From Capitulum mitella (Eukaryota > Arthropoda > Thecostraca > Pollicipedomorpha > Pollicipedidae), in assembly GCA_030062745.1 (NCBI GenBank), contig CP099839.1, forward strand, positions 34,009,293 to 34,073,292: a DNA stretch of 64,000 nt, written 5' to 3'. The position numbers were made by a program, and so were the translations under genes. Positions 23,411 to 34,400 of this stretch are shown piece by piece; the stretch's first letter is position 1; each line of letters starts with the position of its first letter. The notes beneath the pieces were generated by a model that searched no databases, was not told the DNA's origin, and saw only the letters and a list, made by a program, of their open reading frames with translations.

Positions 23411-23946
23411 TTGGATCTTTTTGAGAGGTCCTATGAACCCTTTACCGAGTTGGGGCCCCTCTTGCGGTCCCAGGGACTTGGAGGGTTTCAGTGGCCCTGT
23501 AACCATCTTAAAGGCCATCTTGCCATCTCAGGGTGTCAATAACCTTTCCGTTAGCCCTCTGATTGCATCAGGCTTTTCATATAGGTCCGCGAAACCCATT
23601 TGAGGCCGCTATGCTGTCCTCGGGACTCATTCCTCATCTTGGCCGACTCAGGGGCCCTGTGACCCTTCTGACGGTCTCGGGGGAAATCTGCCCTGTTAGG
23701 GCCCTGTTGTGGTCTCAGGGGCTCGCTGGGAGCCTTAGGGGCCCTTCTACGCATCTCAGGGGTCATCTTTCCCTCCAAGAGGCCCCCTGACTGCATCAAG
23801 AACCCGTCACATTTTCAGAGAGACCCCGCGAAATTCAAACGGAGCCCCTTCGGTGCCCCTGTTGAGTCTGAGAGGGGCCCCTTCTCAAGACTCAGTGGGC
23901 GACCGCCCTATCGTCCCCTCCCCGTGGATCCGCGCCTGATTACAAC

Positions 23947-24105
23947 GGATGACAGACACCGTTTCGAGTACCAGTGCTTGACCTGAGATCACAAACTTTT
24001 CGTGGCCCAGTGAATAGGCCCAGAGAAGTCGGCTGGTGTATGTTTGATGTCGGTCAGAGCAATGGAACCTGTTTTTTTAGCCATTGCAGCAGCTGCAAGT
24101 ACTGT
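23947..24105 (+). repeat. Family D satellite block 3
   Basis: One unit (GAGTACCAGTGCTTGACCTG ... TTAGCCATTGCAGCAGCTGC) between family C copy 2 and family A copy 3. Confidence 0.85.
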
Positions 24106-24109
24106 TTAA

Positions 24110-25325
24110 CCCGTCCCCGACTGGGGGGGCAGTTAACTGCCCCCCCCCGGAGGTTTTTCTCGGACTGCGAGAGAACCAACCAACACAGAGTCACAAAACT
24201 TTTTGTACCTTTTGCTTCATCAATTTTACATCTGTTGTCAAAATTTTGACCTCAGGTCAGGTCGGGTTCCTGACCTAGGTCAGGTAAAAACAGACCTATG
24301 TCAAAAAAAGTTTAGCGCTCTCTAACTTTTTCGCAAAACAAGATATCTCAGTAATACTTTCAGGGATTAGTGATCGTGATAGATGCAACAAATCTTATAT
24401 TTCAGATTTTTTGAATTTTCCGAATCATTGACCTAAGGACAAGCTCATTTTTAAGACATGTCGTTTTTCGGAAACTGACGGAATATTTCATAACATTTTT
24501 AGTGTGGAGTGAAGCAGACATCTAGTTGCCGTCATTGGGCAAAGTATCAATGACTTCCAGCCATTAACCTAAGGTCAGGTCACGAATAACTGCAGTGAGC
24601 CAAAATGTACCACCGTCAAAATCGACGATGAATTACTCAGAATGGGTAGAAAATGGCAGAACCAGCTTGCACAGACGTAAGTAATACCAAGAACCTCGAA
24701 AAGTTTGAAAAATGGCATATTTTGGAAATAAACAGACATTCCCGAATAAAGCTCCGCCAATTGTGTAGATTAGTAACTAATGAATTTTTCCAAAATTTAA
24801 GTATGAAAAACCATCACAAGAATCATTAACATCAATAAAATTTACATGGATAGGCTTTTTTCGCGAAAATAAAGGAACACCAAAATTAGTTCACGTCAAT
24901 TTGGTACTGCATACGGCAGCGGCGCACACCGACAGCTGGCGGGAAAATTGCCGTGTCTTTAACTCAACGTTTCGGCGTATATGTTGAACAAATCTGGGGA
25001 AGTTAGACGTGTATCGGCATGCGCAGACCTTTACTTCTGCGCTGGTGCCTCTACCTATGCGTTATTAGTCACAGTCCTTGAGATTCAGGCCATTTCTCGG
25101 TCTCATGCAGTCGGCCATGAGAAAACATGTATAGGGCGTAAATTGACTTACATATTATCTAAAACTAAAAATGAGACCAGTTTCGAGGTCTACTCGTCAC
25201 AAGCTTTTCCAACGGTGTGCTTATTTTTACCGTGCGACCAACCGTTCGTGAGTTAGAGGGGAGGGGCGTCCAGCTGCCCCCCCCCAGTCGCCCATGTTCG
25301 AAACGGACCGACGGTCGTGCGCGGG
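24110..25325 (-). mobile_element. Family A piggyBac-like element, copy 3 (1216 bp)
   Basis: The clearest copy. TTAA at 24106-24109 and 25326-25329 flank it, and the element ends are CCCGTCCCCGACTGGGGGG and the complement of CCCGCGCACGACCG. A GC-rich palindrome lies just inside each end. It sits in a D unit: removing it and one TTAA restores GTTTAAAGTAC, a word found intact at 29625. Inverted relative to copies 1 and 2; non-coding. Confidence 0.9.
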
Positions 25326-25329
25326 TTAA

Positions 25330-25445
25330 AGTACGAGGTTCTTGGCCTGAGATCACAAGCTTCTGATGATCCACTAAATTGTCCTGGAGAAGCCAGTTGC
25401 TGTATGCTTTATTTCGCTCGGAGCAGTGAAAGCAGGAGTGTGGTT
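25330..25445 (+). repeat. Family D satellite block 4
   Basis: One unit (AGTACGAGGTTCTTGGCCTG ... GGAGCAGTGAAAGCAGG) directly after family A copy 3. Confidence 0.8.
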
Positions 25446-25453
25446 TCCTACCT

Positions 25454-25481
25454 CTTTGTGGGTGCCCCGGCACCCACAAAG
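25454..25481. repeat. Short perfect hairpin
   Basis: Arms CTTTGTGGGTGCC and GGCACCCACAAAG, 13 nt each, separated by CC. The word GGGCACCCACA occurs twice more within the next 40 bases. It may be a transposon terminus. Confidence 0.9.
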
Positions 25482-26770
25482 CAGAAATGGGCACCCACAG
25501 TACGACTTGGGCACCCACAACTTAAAGTATGCTGAAATGTTGATATACAGTTACCTTCTCAGGCCCATAACTTGAACCACCTAAAATCAGCTTTATCACC
25601 TATAATCGGGACTTATTTACCCCATCGTCACTCACCAATTGCTTTTCCCCACCACTCTGAAGTAAAATCGTGTCAAGCCGAGTCGTGGAGCAGGGTCCTT
25701 CATTAAAGGGAATATATCGACTCGGATCGTGATTTTTAACTTTATACGCACGACTGCAGGAGACATTTTTGTGAATCGAAGCGTTGGTACCATTCATTCT
25801 TGCCAACTCGCTCTGGTTTGTTCATATTTTGCTGGGGTAAGTACGTTAGCTGACAGCTCAAGTTTAATTTTTTACCCCATTTTCTTTTCAACACTAAAAT
25901 CACCGATAAAACGTGTTAGCGATGTCGAGGCTGACAGCAGTAGACGAAGATCGAAATTATGAAATTGGCCGTCATGGATTCAGGCAAGTACCGCTGCAGT
26001 TCCACGAATTTCCCCGCAGATATGCAGTACGTGAATAGGTCGAAATGCGTTAATGTTTGTCAAAACAATCGTCATTACCGTTTATACTGTTACAGCAAGA
26101 CAGAGTGCTGGATAACAGTGCTGGATAGACAGAGTGCGTCTGGTGCGTCCAAGGTTTACTTACGTATTTTCCGCTCGCTGATTGGTTCCTTTCTTTGACA
26201 CTGTGTTATTGTATTTCGCGCACCGATAGCGCTGTCGAAAAATACAACAACCGAAATGCGTGAAATATTGGTCTAAGGTTACCAAAATTCACATCTCATT
26301 TATATGATAATTCATAACCAATCTTAAATATTTCCCAACCGTGTTTTTGGGATCCTGCAAAAACAAGTAAATTCCCTTTAAGGTTGTCGCCGCCATGAAA
26401 CCATTCATGATTTCTTATCCTTGTATCGTATCCTTGAGTAATGTACCTCCGATAATACCTTCTTAAATTCATTTCCGTGAACTTTGGGCATAAACGCCTG
26501 TCACGACTCCCTCCCCCCGATACGCAATGTCTGGATGTTCCCACATTTGTTTTGGGTACCCGCAATCATTTTCCAAAAACCACACCCATGAGTGAAAGCA
26601 GGGGCTCATCCAGGACTTTCTTAAAAGGGGGAGAGCTCAGTGTGACTTGAAATCACACGAAAACCGCCGCTGGGTAGGCGATACGCAACAGTTTTCACAA
26701 AAACTGCAAGCCTAAGGGGAAACCCGGAACCCCCGGCCCCCCGCCCTTTGGCTGTGCTGGTGAGTGAAAG
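25482..26770. other. Unassigned insert between D blocks
   Basis: Unique-looking sequence without recognisable protein similarity. About 26600-26760 has a transposon-end flavour (CAGGGGCTCATCCAGGAC, then AAAAGGGGGAG). D-type sequence is interrupted on both sides, so the stretch probably arrived by insertion. Confidence 0.4.
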
Positions 26771-26774
26771 CCAA

Positions 26775-26915
26775 TTTTTAGCCATTGTAGCAGAGTGAAG
26801 TACTGCTTTAAGTATTAACTGCTTAAACTGAGGTCACGAGCTTGTGGCCGTGAAGTAAATACAACCAGAGGAGTCGATTGGCGCATGCTTTTGCCTTGAT
26901 TGGGCAATGGAACAG
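26775..26915 (+). repeat. Family D satellite block 5
   Basis: One diverged unit (TTTTTAGCCATTGTAGCAGA ... GAGGAGTCGATTGGCGCATG) ending at a CAGGAGCGTAGCCAGGATT transposon terminus. Confidence 0.75.
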
Positions 26916-26992
26916 GAGCGTAGCCAGGATTCCGCCCAGGGAGGGGGCAAAGCGGATCAAGGGGGCCCTTGTAACCAAATGGGGGCCCTCGC

Positions 26993-28948
26993 CAAGGGCG
27001 GACCCAAGATTTCGCCAAGGCGGCGGGGAATGGTGGGGAGGGGATGGAGGCGAATGGTCAGCGCGGGGCCACCATTTTTTTGCTCTTCAGGTATGAAAAA
27101 TTATGCAATTCTGTTTATTTACCAAACAAAATAACCGAAAAAATTCAAACGCGCCACCTTATTTGAGAAAATTTCGCGTTTTGTTCCCAAACGGAGGGCG
27201 AAATATGACCAAAACGGCGAGATTTGAGGCTGTTCCGTCCCTCCCTCCATTTGAAACGTCGTGTCTGTATCTGGCCCAGGAGCCTGTTTGTCCCCTCATC
27301 TCGTAGCTTCTGGGGATTTTTTTTTTTGTCAGTGTAGTTAGGTTCCCTCTTGCAGTTAAAGGGGCACTTTTGGTGGCCTCGGGCCGTCTGCCGTGCCAGG
27401 ACCCTCCAGTGGTCTCAGGTTCCTTTTACAGTTTTACGTGTTCCGCGGGACGTATCAGACGCTCATTTGGCAGTTTCAGGGACACCTCGGACAGTCTCAG
27501 GGATCCATATGGCAATTTCAGGGACGCCTAAGCCATCTCGGGTTCCCTCCTGTCGTCCCTGGAACGTTTTTGCCGTCTAAGGAGTCCCTCAGGCACTAAA
27601 AAAGGCCCTCTCTAAGTTTCTCTCTGTCCTGACAGAGGCGCCTCTGGCCATCCTCTAGGTGCTTTGATCATTTCAGGAGCAGTCTGGACGTCTCAAGGTC
27701 TAGCAGTTTCAGGGGCCCCTCTGGTCGTCTCAGGGACCCCTATTGCTAGAGACTTCTAGTTAGCAGCCTCAGTGGACCCCCTGTGGTCCTGGGTACTCTT
27801 CTTATCGTCTTTGAGGAACATTTTTGCCGTGTCAGGGGTCTTCTGTGAATTACAAACGACTTTTTGGCAATTTCAGGGCCCTTGTGCAGTGTCATAACCC
27901 TCTGAACGTTTCCGGTGGTCCCCATGGCTGTATGAGGGGTCTTGCTCTGTTACATGAGGTATATCTGGCAGTCTTTTAGGGCCCCTCTAGCCGTAACAAG
28001 TAGCTTTTGTTGGCGCTTCAGGGGCCTCACTGGCAGTCTCAGGGGGACCTTCCCCGTGCCAGGAGCCCGCTTATTACATTCAGGGACACTTGGGCCGTCC
28101 AGCGCCTCCCATAGAAACCAAATACCATCTTAGAGGCCCTCTTATCGTTTTTGTCTCGCAGGGGCCCTGCGACCTTTTTGATGGCCCGAGGGGTCATCTG
28201 CGGTGTACGGATCCATCTTACCCTCTCAGAAAGCACCTGACCTTCCCGGGGCCCCTAAAAGCATTGAGAACCCCTCAAGGTTTCCAAAAGGCCAGTGTAG
28301 CCCATTTATGGCTCTTCTCGAGGTTGAGAAGGTCATCGACGAATCCCCGTTCAGGGGGCTCCCTGACTGGCCAGAGTTTTCGTATGCCTTGCTAGGTACC
28401 CTCTTAAGTTCTTTCCGTCTCAGGTGTCCCTCTGGCAATTTTAGCGGTTTCATTGATCCTTTGCCGTGTTGGGACCCCTTGCGGTCCCAGGGGCTCTTGA
28501 AGAGTTTCAGGGGCCCTTCTTTCCATCTTAGGGACCATCTTACTGTGCCATTATCTCATAAACCCTCCCGGAAGACCTCTGAGTACATTAAGAACCTTCA
28601 GCTTTTCACTCGCAGGGGACCCCTAAGAACTCAGTCTTCATCTTGGCCGTCTCAGGGGCCCTATGAGCCATCTGGCGGTCTCAGGGACACTGCCTTGGTA
28701 GGACCCTGTTGTGGTCTCAGAGGCCCTTTGGAAGCTTCAGAGGCCCTCTGTGCGTCCCAGAGGTCATCTAACCCTCCAGGAGGCCCCCCTCCCCTGACTA
28801 CATCAAGAGCCCGTCAGGTTCTTATAGAGACCCCGTAAAACTTATACCAGGCCCTTCGGGGCTCCTTTTAAGTCCGACAGGGGCCCTTCTCAGGCCTCAA
28901 GGGGAGGGAGCGATCGCCCTAATTGCTCCCCTTTTGGATCGGCGCCTG
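26993..28948 (+). mobile_element. Family C hAT-like element, copy 3 (1956 bp)
   Basis: The left end is CAAGGGCGGACCC and the right end GGATCGGCGCCTG. Flanks GCCCTCGC (26985-26992) and GCCCTCGT (28949-28956) are an 8-bp duplication with one difference. 26993-27260 is unique sequence shared with copy 2. 27330-28930 is a continuous run of ~21-nt degenerate units (CAGTCTCAGGGGCCCCTCTGG-like). No transposase; open frames up to 211 codons here follow the repeat. Confidence 0.82.
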
Positions 28949-28989
28949 GCCCTCGTAATCAATATGGTTGAAATTGCTGTCGGTTTGTA

Positions 28990-29290
28990 AAGGGGTCCCG
29001 CTGAATTGCAAAGGGGGCCCATGCTCGTCTGTTAAGGCGTTCCTGCCGACCTGGTCGGTGCCTCTTATAGGCCGGTAGGGACACCTTTACAGGAAAGCAG
29101 GAGCCAATGCATGATCGTTTAGGGGCCCCTGTTGGCCAGGGGGCCACTGCCTGTCTGTAGAAGGCACCCTATCCGCCTGTAAAGGACCCCTGTTGACCTC
29201 TCGAGGCAGGGACAGGGCCTTCTTCCAGACCGGAAGGTGGCCCTTTCTCTCTAAACGCTCATTCAGACCACGAGCCTCTCTCCATAGCAC
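28990..29290 (-). repeat. GGCC-rich ~21-nt tandem block, second
   Basis: Degenerate units such as CCTGTAAAGGACCCCTGTTG and TATAGGCCGGTAGGGACACC, the same family as 22735-23410 but more decayed. Confidence 0.7.
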
Positions 29291-29579
29291 ACGAAGCCTT
29301 GTACTTCCGGAGCACGTTTTCTTTAGGTTCGTAAGCCTTCTTTAATGCTTAAAATATTATATATATGTTTACTTCTATATATAAAATACTAAAAAATGTA
29401 AAATATAATCCTGTTTTGTTTTAATTGTCTGTTTCGGACAGTGTAAGACGCCCTGCGGGCGCCTCACGCTATCCAAAGAACTGGGGCTTTCGGCCCCAGG
29501 GGAGCCCGCTCTGTCACCAGGGGGTCCTGCTTGGCCTCCAGGATGGGCCATGGCCCCTTTGGCCCCCGTTGGCTACGTC

Positions 29580-29905
29580 ACTGGAGTGGAAGTTGGTTTT
29601 TAACCATTGCAGCAGCTGCAGTCGTTTAAAGTACAAAGTACTTTTCCAGTGTCAACAAACTTGTGAAAACCAAGTAAATAGCCCTAGATGAGTCGATTAA
29701 TGTATGTGCAATTGGGATCGGATCGATGAAAACCGGGTTTTAGTCATTGCAACAAACTGCACGTATTGTTTCAAGTACCAAGTACTCGACTTGAGGTCAC
29801 GAGCTTCTGGTGACCACGTAAATAGTCCAAGGGAAGTCGATTATGCATATTTTATTTCGATCAGAGGTGTGAAAATTTGCTACTAGCCGTTGCAGCAGGT
29901 CCACT
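29580..29905 (+). repeat. Family D satellite block 6
   Basis: Two units with ~145-bp spacing. The first keeps GTCGTTTAAAGTACAAAGTA (the uninterrupted form of the family A target). The second has CTCGACTTGAGGTCACGAGC. It is the last block before NOS1AP. Confidence 0.85.
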
Positions 29906-30189
29906 GCAACACGCTGCTGTGTCTGTTTTAAGTATTATGAAGTGCGACTGTGATGAACGATGGGTATTATAAGAACTCCACAAAATGAACGATGTACTTT
30001 ATGAACGTCTGGTATTAAAGTAATTTTGGCATATTTTGGTTGTTTTTTGCTACAGATGATATGTCTGCTGATTGGGAAAGTTTTAAAATAAAGATGTCAC
30101 TTTGCCAAAAATTACTTTTCCGTAGCAGCAAAATCAAATTATTTTGAGCAGCAAGATTTCGAACTTGGTACGGCCCTTGTCGTTGGTTT

Positions 30190-30470
30190 GCTCGCGTTGC
30201 GCTTTCAGGAAGCGAGAAGGGAAGCTTAAGCGGGAGGGCCGTCGTGTTGAGCGAGCGTCCGCGGGCGTGCGAGCTCGTGGACAGTGCCTCGGTGAAGCGT
30301 TTTGATATTGCAGTTGGTGGAAGCAGGTGTCTGGTACACGTTGTGTGGGTTTGGAGCACATTTGTGCAAATTCACCAACATGTCGCTATGTCGGGGCGTG
30401 CCAGGGATAGGGATTCATCCAGCCGACGCCTGAGAACTGTGGCCGACGATCCATTCACGGTATGACGCAC
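30190..30470 (+). promoter_or_regulatory. NOS1AP: CpG-rich candidate promoter / 5' UTR of NOS1AP
   Basis: A GC- and CpG-rich island in otherwise AT-rich DNA about 0.2-0.45 kb before the NOS1AP start codon. It contains a short upstream frame at 30388-30465 starting MSGRARDRDSSSRRLRTVAD. A GTATGA donor-like site at 30460 could splice to an AG at 30628-30629 (TTACAAG). I infer a promoter or first exon; no transcription-start motif is decisive. Confidence 0.4.
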
Positions 30471-30637
30471 TACATTTGTGCAAAATTGGATTGATAGCGA
30501 TGTGAAACTATCGCATTTGCACTGAAGGTTTGGAGTGCTGTTACAAGTCGATAATTGGCTCCAGGAGGAATAGTTTTTAGAGGTGTTCCAGCGTTGTGTT
30601 ATGACATTGATTTTGATGACCATTACAAGCTAGTAAA

Positions 30638-31498
30638 ATGACAAAGAAGCAGTATGATTTAGTGCAGAATGATGAGTATGACTGCCGCATTCCACTCCAT
30701 ACAGAAGAAGCATTCCAACATGGCATTTTGTTCCAAGCAAAGTACATTGGGACCTTGGATGTCCCTCGCCCATCAAGCAGAGTAGAAATTGTTGCAGCCA
30801 TGAGAAGAATTAGGTATGAGTTCAAAGCAAAAGGTTTGAAAAAGAAGAAAGTGTCCTTGGTTGTGAGCACAGAAGGTGTCAAAGTTTCTCTCAGAAAGAA
30901 GAAGAGGAAGAAGAACCAGTCTGTGGATGAAAACAAGCTCCTAGTCATGCATCATCCAATATACAGGATATTTTATGTGTCTCATGATTCACAAGATCTG
31001 AAAATTTTCAGTTACATTGCCAGGGAAACCCATTCCAATGTTTTTAAGTGTAGTGTCTTCAAAGCTGCAAAGAAGAGCCAGGCCATGAAAGTGGTTAGAA
31101 CAGTAGGTCAAGCCTTTGAGGTGTGCCATAAACTTGAATGTGGAGATGAGGATGCTGCCCAAAGCATGGCAGGAAGTGAAGATCTTGCTACACATATGCA
31201 AAGGGCAACAGACACATCTTCAGACCCTCTCAGCATGGATCTTCCTACCTATGACTCATCAGACGTGTTAAACACGAACCTGCAGCGGCCTACAAAACTG
31301 GAGCCACTGTCCCTGCCACATGGAGGTCCAAACATTCTCCTGCCAGCGGAGCTCTTCACGTCTCCACAGACTGAGCCGCTGGGCATGGAAGGTGCCCTGC
31401 CGCATGCTGGCACCCCTCTCTCTGCTCATCATGAACAGCAGCTGTTGAGGGAGCAACTTATTCAGCAGCAGCACCAGACACAAGCTGCCTTGGCACAG
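30638..31498 (+). CDS. NOS1AP: NOS1AP exon 1: PTB domain and first coiled-coil half
   Basis: One uninterrupted 287-codon exon. A basic run RKKKRKK (residues 86-92) lies in the PTB loop where vertebrates also have a lysine run. Residues 170-245 are Ser/Thr/Pro-rich linker, followed by [18 protein letters not shown]. Many codons end in A or T, unlike exon 2 and the DHX37 exons. Without splicing the frame runs 13 more codons into the intron and stops at 31540. Confidence 0.96.
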
Positions 31499-34400
31499 GT
31501 AAGGTACTACACTGGAATACAAGGCATACATATGGTCTAGCTGGGCCACATTTCTGATATGTACATCGGCTGCTTTCACAGTTTTGCAAAAACTGCATAG
31601 TAAGCAGGAAGTAGTCAGTCATAGTGAGAGAGATTGCAGCTGTGCAGCCAGTCATTTAATTTCCAATTTTCTAATTTTACCCTTGCATATGACTTACATT
31701 GATTTAGCTTTGCTTGTTGCCCCACTAAAATTAATGCTTTGCTTAGTGTATGGTCAAGCTAGGTCATGTGACATTAGGTCATGAGGTTAACTGTATAGAC
31801 TACCAAATTTTTTGGAATTACATCACAATTTTATTTCGTGAATGTTTTTGGATATCACATTACCTACCAGTTTTACTTACCATCAAATGTATCCATACCC
31901 ATCAGTAGCTTTGAAGTTCCAGAGTCCATAATTCCCAAACTGTTGATCTGAGAGGAGAAATATTTTGTCATCTGTATGTAGTGCCTAACATTACCTTTGG
32001 GACCATCCTTCATCAAAATCTAAGGTTGTTGCAGAATGCCCCCTTCAGCAAATAAGTTTTAACCATTTGTTAGTGCCTCCAAGCACATGTGACTCCAAGT
32101 GAACATTACAAGAATTTAACCCTATCTGTATTTGGTTGTGGTCCTCAACATTTGCACAAATGTGGTCACAGGTCAGGAGGTAAAATTATGCATGCAAAAG
32201 ATGTGTGAAGCATCATAACATTTATTTGAACTTAAGAATTGCAAAACTAGACACACAATCTCAATGGCTGATGTAAAAAGGCTAAAAGTTGGCATTAAGC
32301 TTAAGGCATTGACAATGCTGAAAATCAACCTAGAAAAATTGTGTTTCCATCTTGTGGTGTCTTTGTAGAAAATTTCATGGTAATCATTGCATTTTGCCAA
32401 ATGTTATTCCACTTTACTTTTTTGAGACATAGTCATACTAGATCCCAAGTTGGAATTTTGCTCACGACAGTCATGGATGGAGTACCTTTTCAAAACCCAA
32501 CTGGTGTACTTAATTTTAAAACAATAATAATGTATTTTAAACGATAATGTAACATGCGCTTGTGGTTCCACTATTTACTGGGCACAAACGAAATAATAAA
32601 CCTCTTCATTCAAGTGGTTTAATGCTTAAACACGGCTGCATATAACTCTTCAGTTCGACCATTTTCGACATTCCAATCATGGAGTTTGGCATGGTGAATC
32701 CGGGGCGGGTAAGGCAAAGACGTATTCGCTAGCTGTAAGGTTACACTGAGTTTGTAGCAGTTTCGAAGAGACGGTTCTGTGAAATGCACCGATGCATTAC
32801 CTACCCCAATTTCCTTGCGTTCTGTCATTACATGTAAATGCCTACCTAAGGTTGAATGAATCACACGATTTTCATGCATTGCGGTGTCAGCATAATTCAC
32901 AATTTTAAATGCTACTGAACTGCTCACCGTAGCAAAAGTTTTCGTACACACACACACACACACGCACACGCATGGTCGCCGCCCCCGCAGGCTCTCGCCC
33001 CACATTTGTTTAGAACCGTTTGAAGTAACCACGGTCAGAGCTTTGTTAGGTTCGATGGACTTCTGCGGTTCGATGGACTTCTGCGTGCGGTACTCTTATT
33101 TTGCGCGGTTTGACTAAACGTCTGTATTAGTCAGTTTTGGTTCTGGACAACAAGGATAACCTTTTTCGAACGACGCGGTATTACTGATGCTGCATGCGAG
33201 GGCCAGTCCTAATTGTACTGAGACATGCTCTAGCACGGGTCGGAGGTCGCCCAGGTCTCGAGAATGAACAAGGAACATACCATTGGCATTGGATTTCGGG
33301 GCCGGCCTTGACTGAGTGCCGTCGATGCCTGTGCGGTGCGGCTGGTCGCGGACCTGTTGACGTGCGGGAGGTAGGCGCGGTGTCCTGCCTTCCCAGTGAG
33401 AGTTATGGCAGATAGCCGGAGCCAGAGCAATGGTCTGGTATCGCTGCAGAGTCTGGGTCAGACTGAACAGTATAGTGACGGCGGGGCCTATCCCCAGGAG
33501 CCGAAGCAGTGCTAGCGAGACAGCTGAGATCTCACGGTCGTTTTACCTCCTTTCTTGCTCAGTTGATTGTCAGGGACTAGACAACCGTGATCTGAACATT
33601 TGCATGTTTTCCTCCTTAGTCCTTGTCCGGTCCGGCGTCAGTGGGGATACAGTTGTGATTTGGGCGGTCATTGTTTTTTGCCCTCCTCAGAGGGAAGACA
33701 GCTGTGATTTAAGCGGTCTTTGTTTTCCTCCCTTCTCTGCCCGACTGATAGTCAGAAGGGAGACAGTTGCGATCTGAAGTGTGTATTATCCTTCCTTTTC
33801 TACCCGGTCCGTTGCCAGGACAGCTGTGGACTGATGGCTAGTATTTTTCCCCTTCTTTGCCCGGTGCATTGTCGGAATACAGCTGCGGCAGGACGGTCGT
33901 TATTGTCCGCTCTTCTCACCCGGTTCATCGTCAGGAGGAGGCAGCCGTGGCCGGACGGTCGTTATTGTCCTCTCTTCTCACCCGGTTCATCGTCAGGAGG
34001 AGGCAGCCGTGGCCGGACGGTCGTTATTGTCCTCTCTTCTCACCCGGTTCATCGTCAGGAGGAGGCAGCCGTGGCCGGACGGTCGTTATTGTCCTCTCTT
34101 CTCACCCGGTTCATCGTCAGGAGGAGGCAGCCGTGGCCGGACGGTCGTTATTGTCCTCTCTTCTCACCCGGTTCATCGTCAGGAGGAGGCAGCCGTGGCC
34201 GGACGGTCGTTATTGTCCTCCCTTCTTACCCGGTTCATCGTCAGGAGGAGGCAGCCGTGGCCGGACGGTCGTTATTGTCCTCCCTTCTTACCCGGTTCAT
34301 CGTCAGGAGGAGGCAGCCGTGGCCGGACGGTCGTTATTGTCCGCTCTTCTTACCCGGTTCATCGTCAGGAGGAGGCAGCCGTGGCCGGACGGTTGGCGTT

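Larger units (their letters stand above)
21376..23938 (+). mobile_element. Family C hAT-like element, copy 2, with nested sequence
   Basis: The left end is GAAGGGCGGGTCC and the right end GGATCCGCGCCTG, imperfect inverted termini. They are flanked by ATTGCAAC (21368-21375) and ATTACAAC (23939-23946), an 8-bp duplication in the D unit. 21376-21650 matches the start of copy 3. The interior 21750-22390 and 23420-23930 is ~21-nt degenerate repeats. About 22400-23410 is nested foreign sequence. No transposase. Confidence 0.8.
31499..33590 (+). other. NOS1AP: NOS1AP intron, 5' part, AT-rich and free of recognised repeats
   Basis: Starts with donor GTAAGG. To about 32620 the DNA is unusually free of the repeats that fill the window. 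A (CA)n run lies at 32948-32970. After ~33190 the sequence becomes GC-rich. No coding similarity was recognised. Confidence 0.6.

Noticed and set aside
24110-25325. Helitron interpretation of family A because of the hairpin near its end
   Set aside because: Both ends are inverted copies and TTAA is duplicated at the insertion site, which fits piggyBac and not Helitron.
27350-28838. Open frames up to 211 codons in family C copy 3
   Set aside because: They follow the ~21-nt repeat (seven codons per unit) and are not conserved in copy 2.
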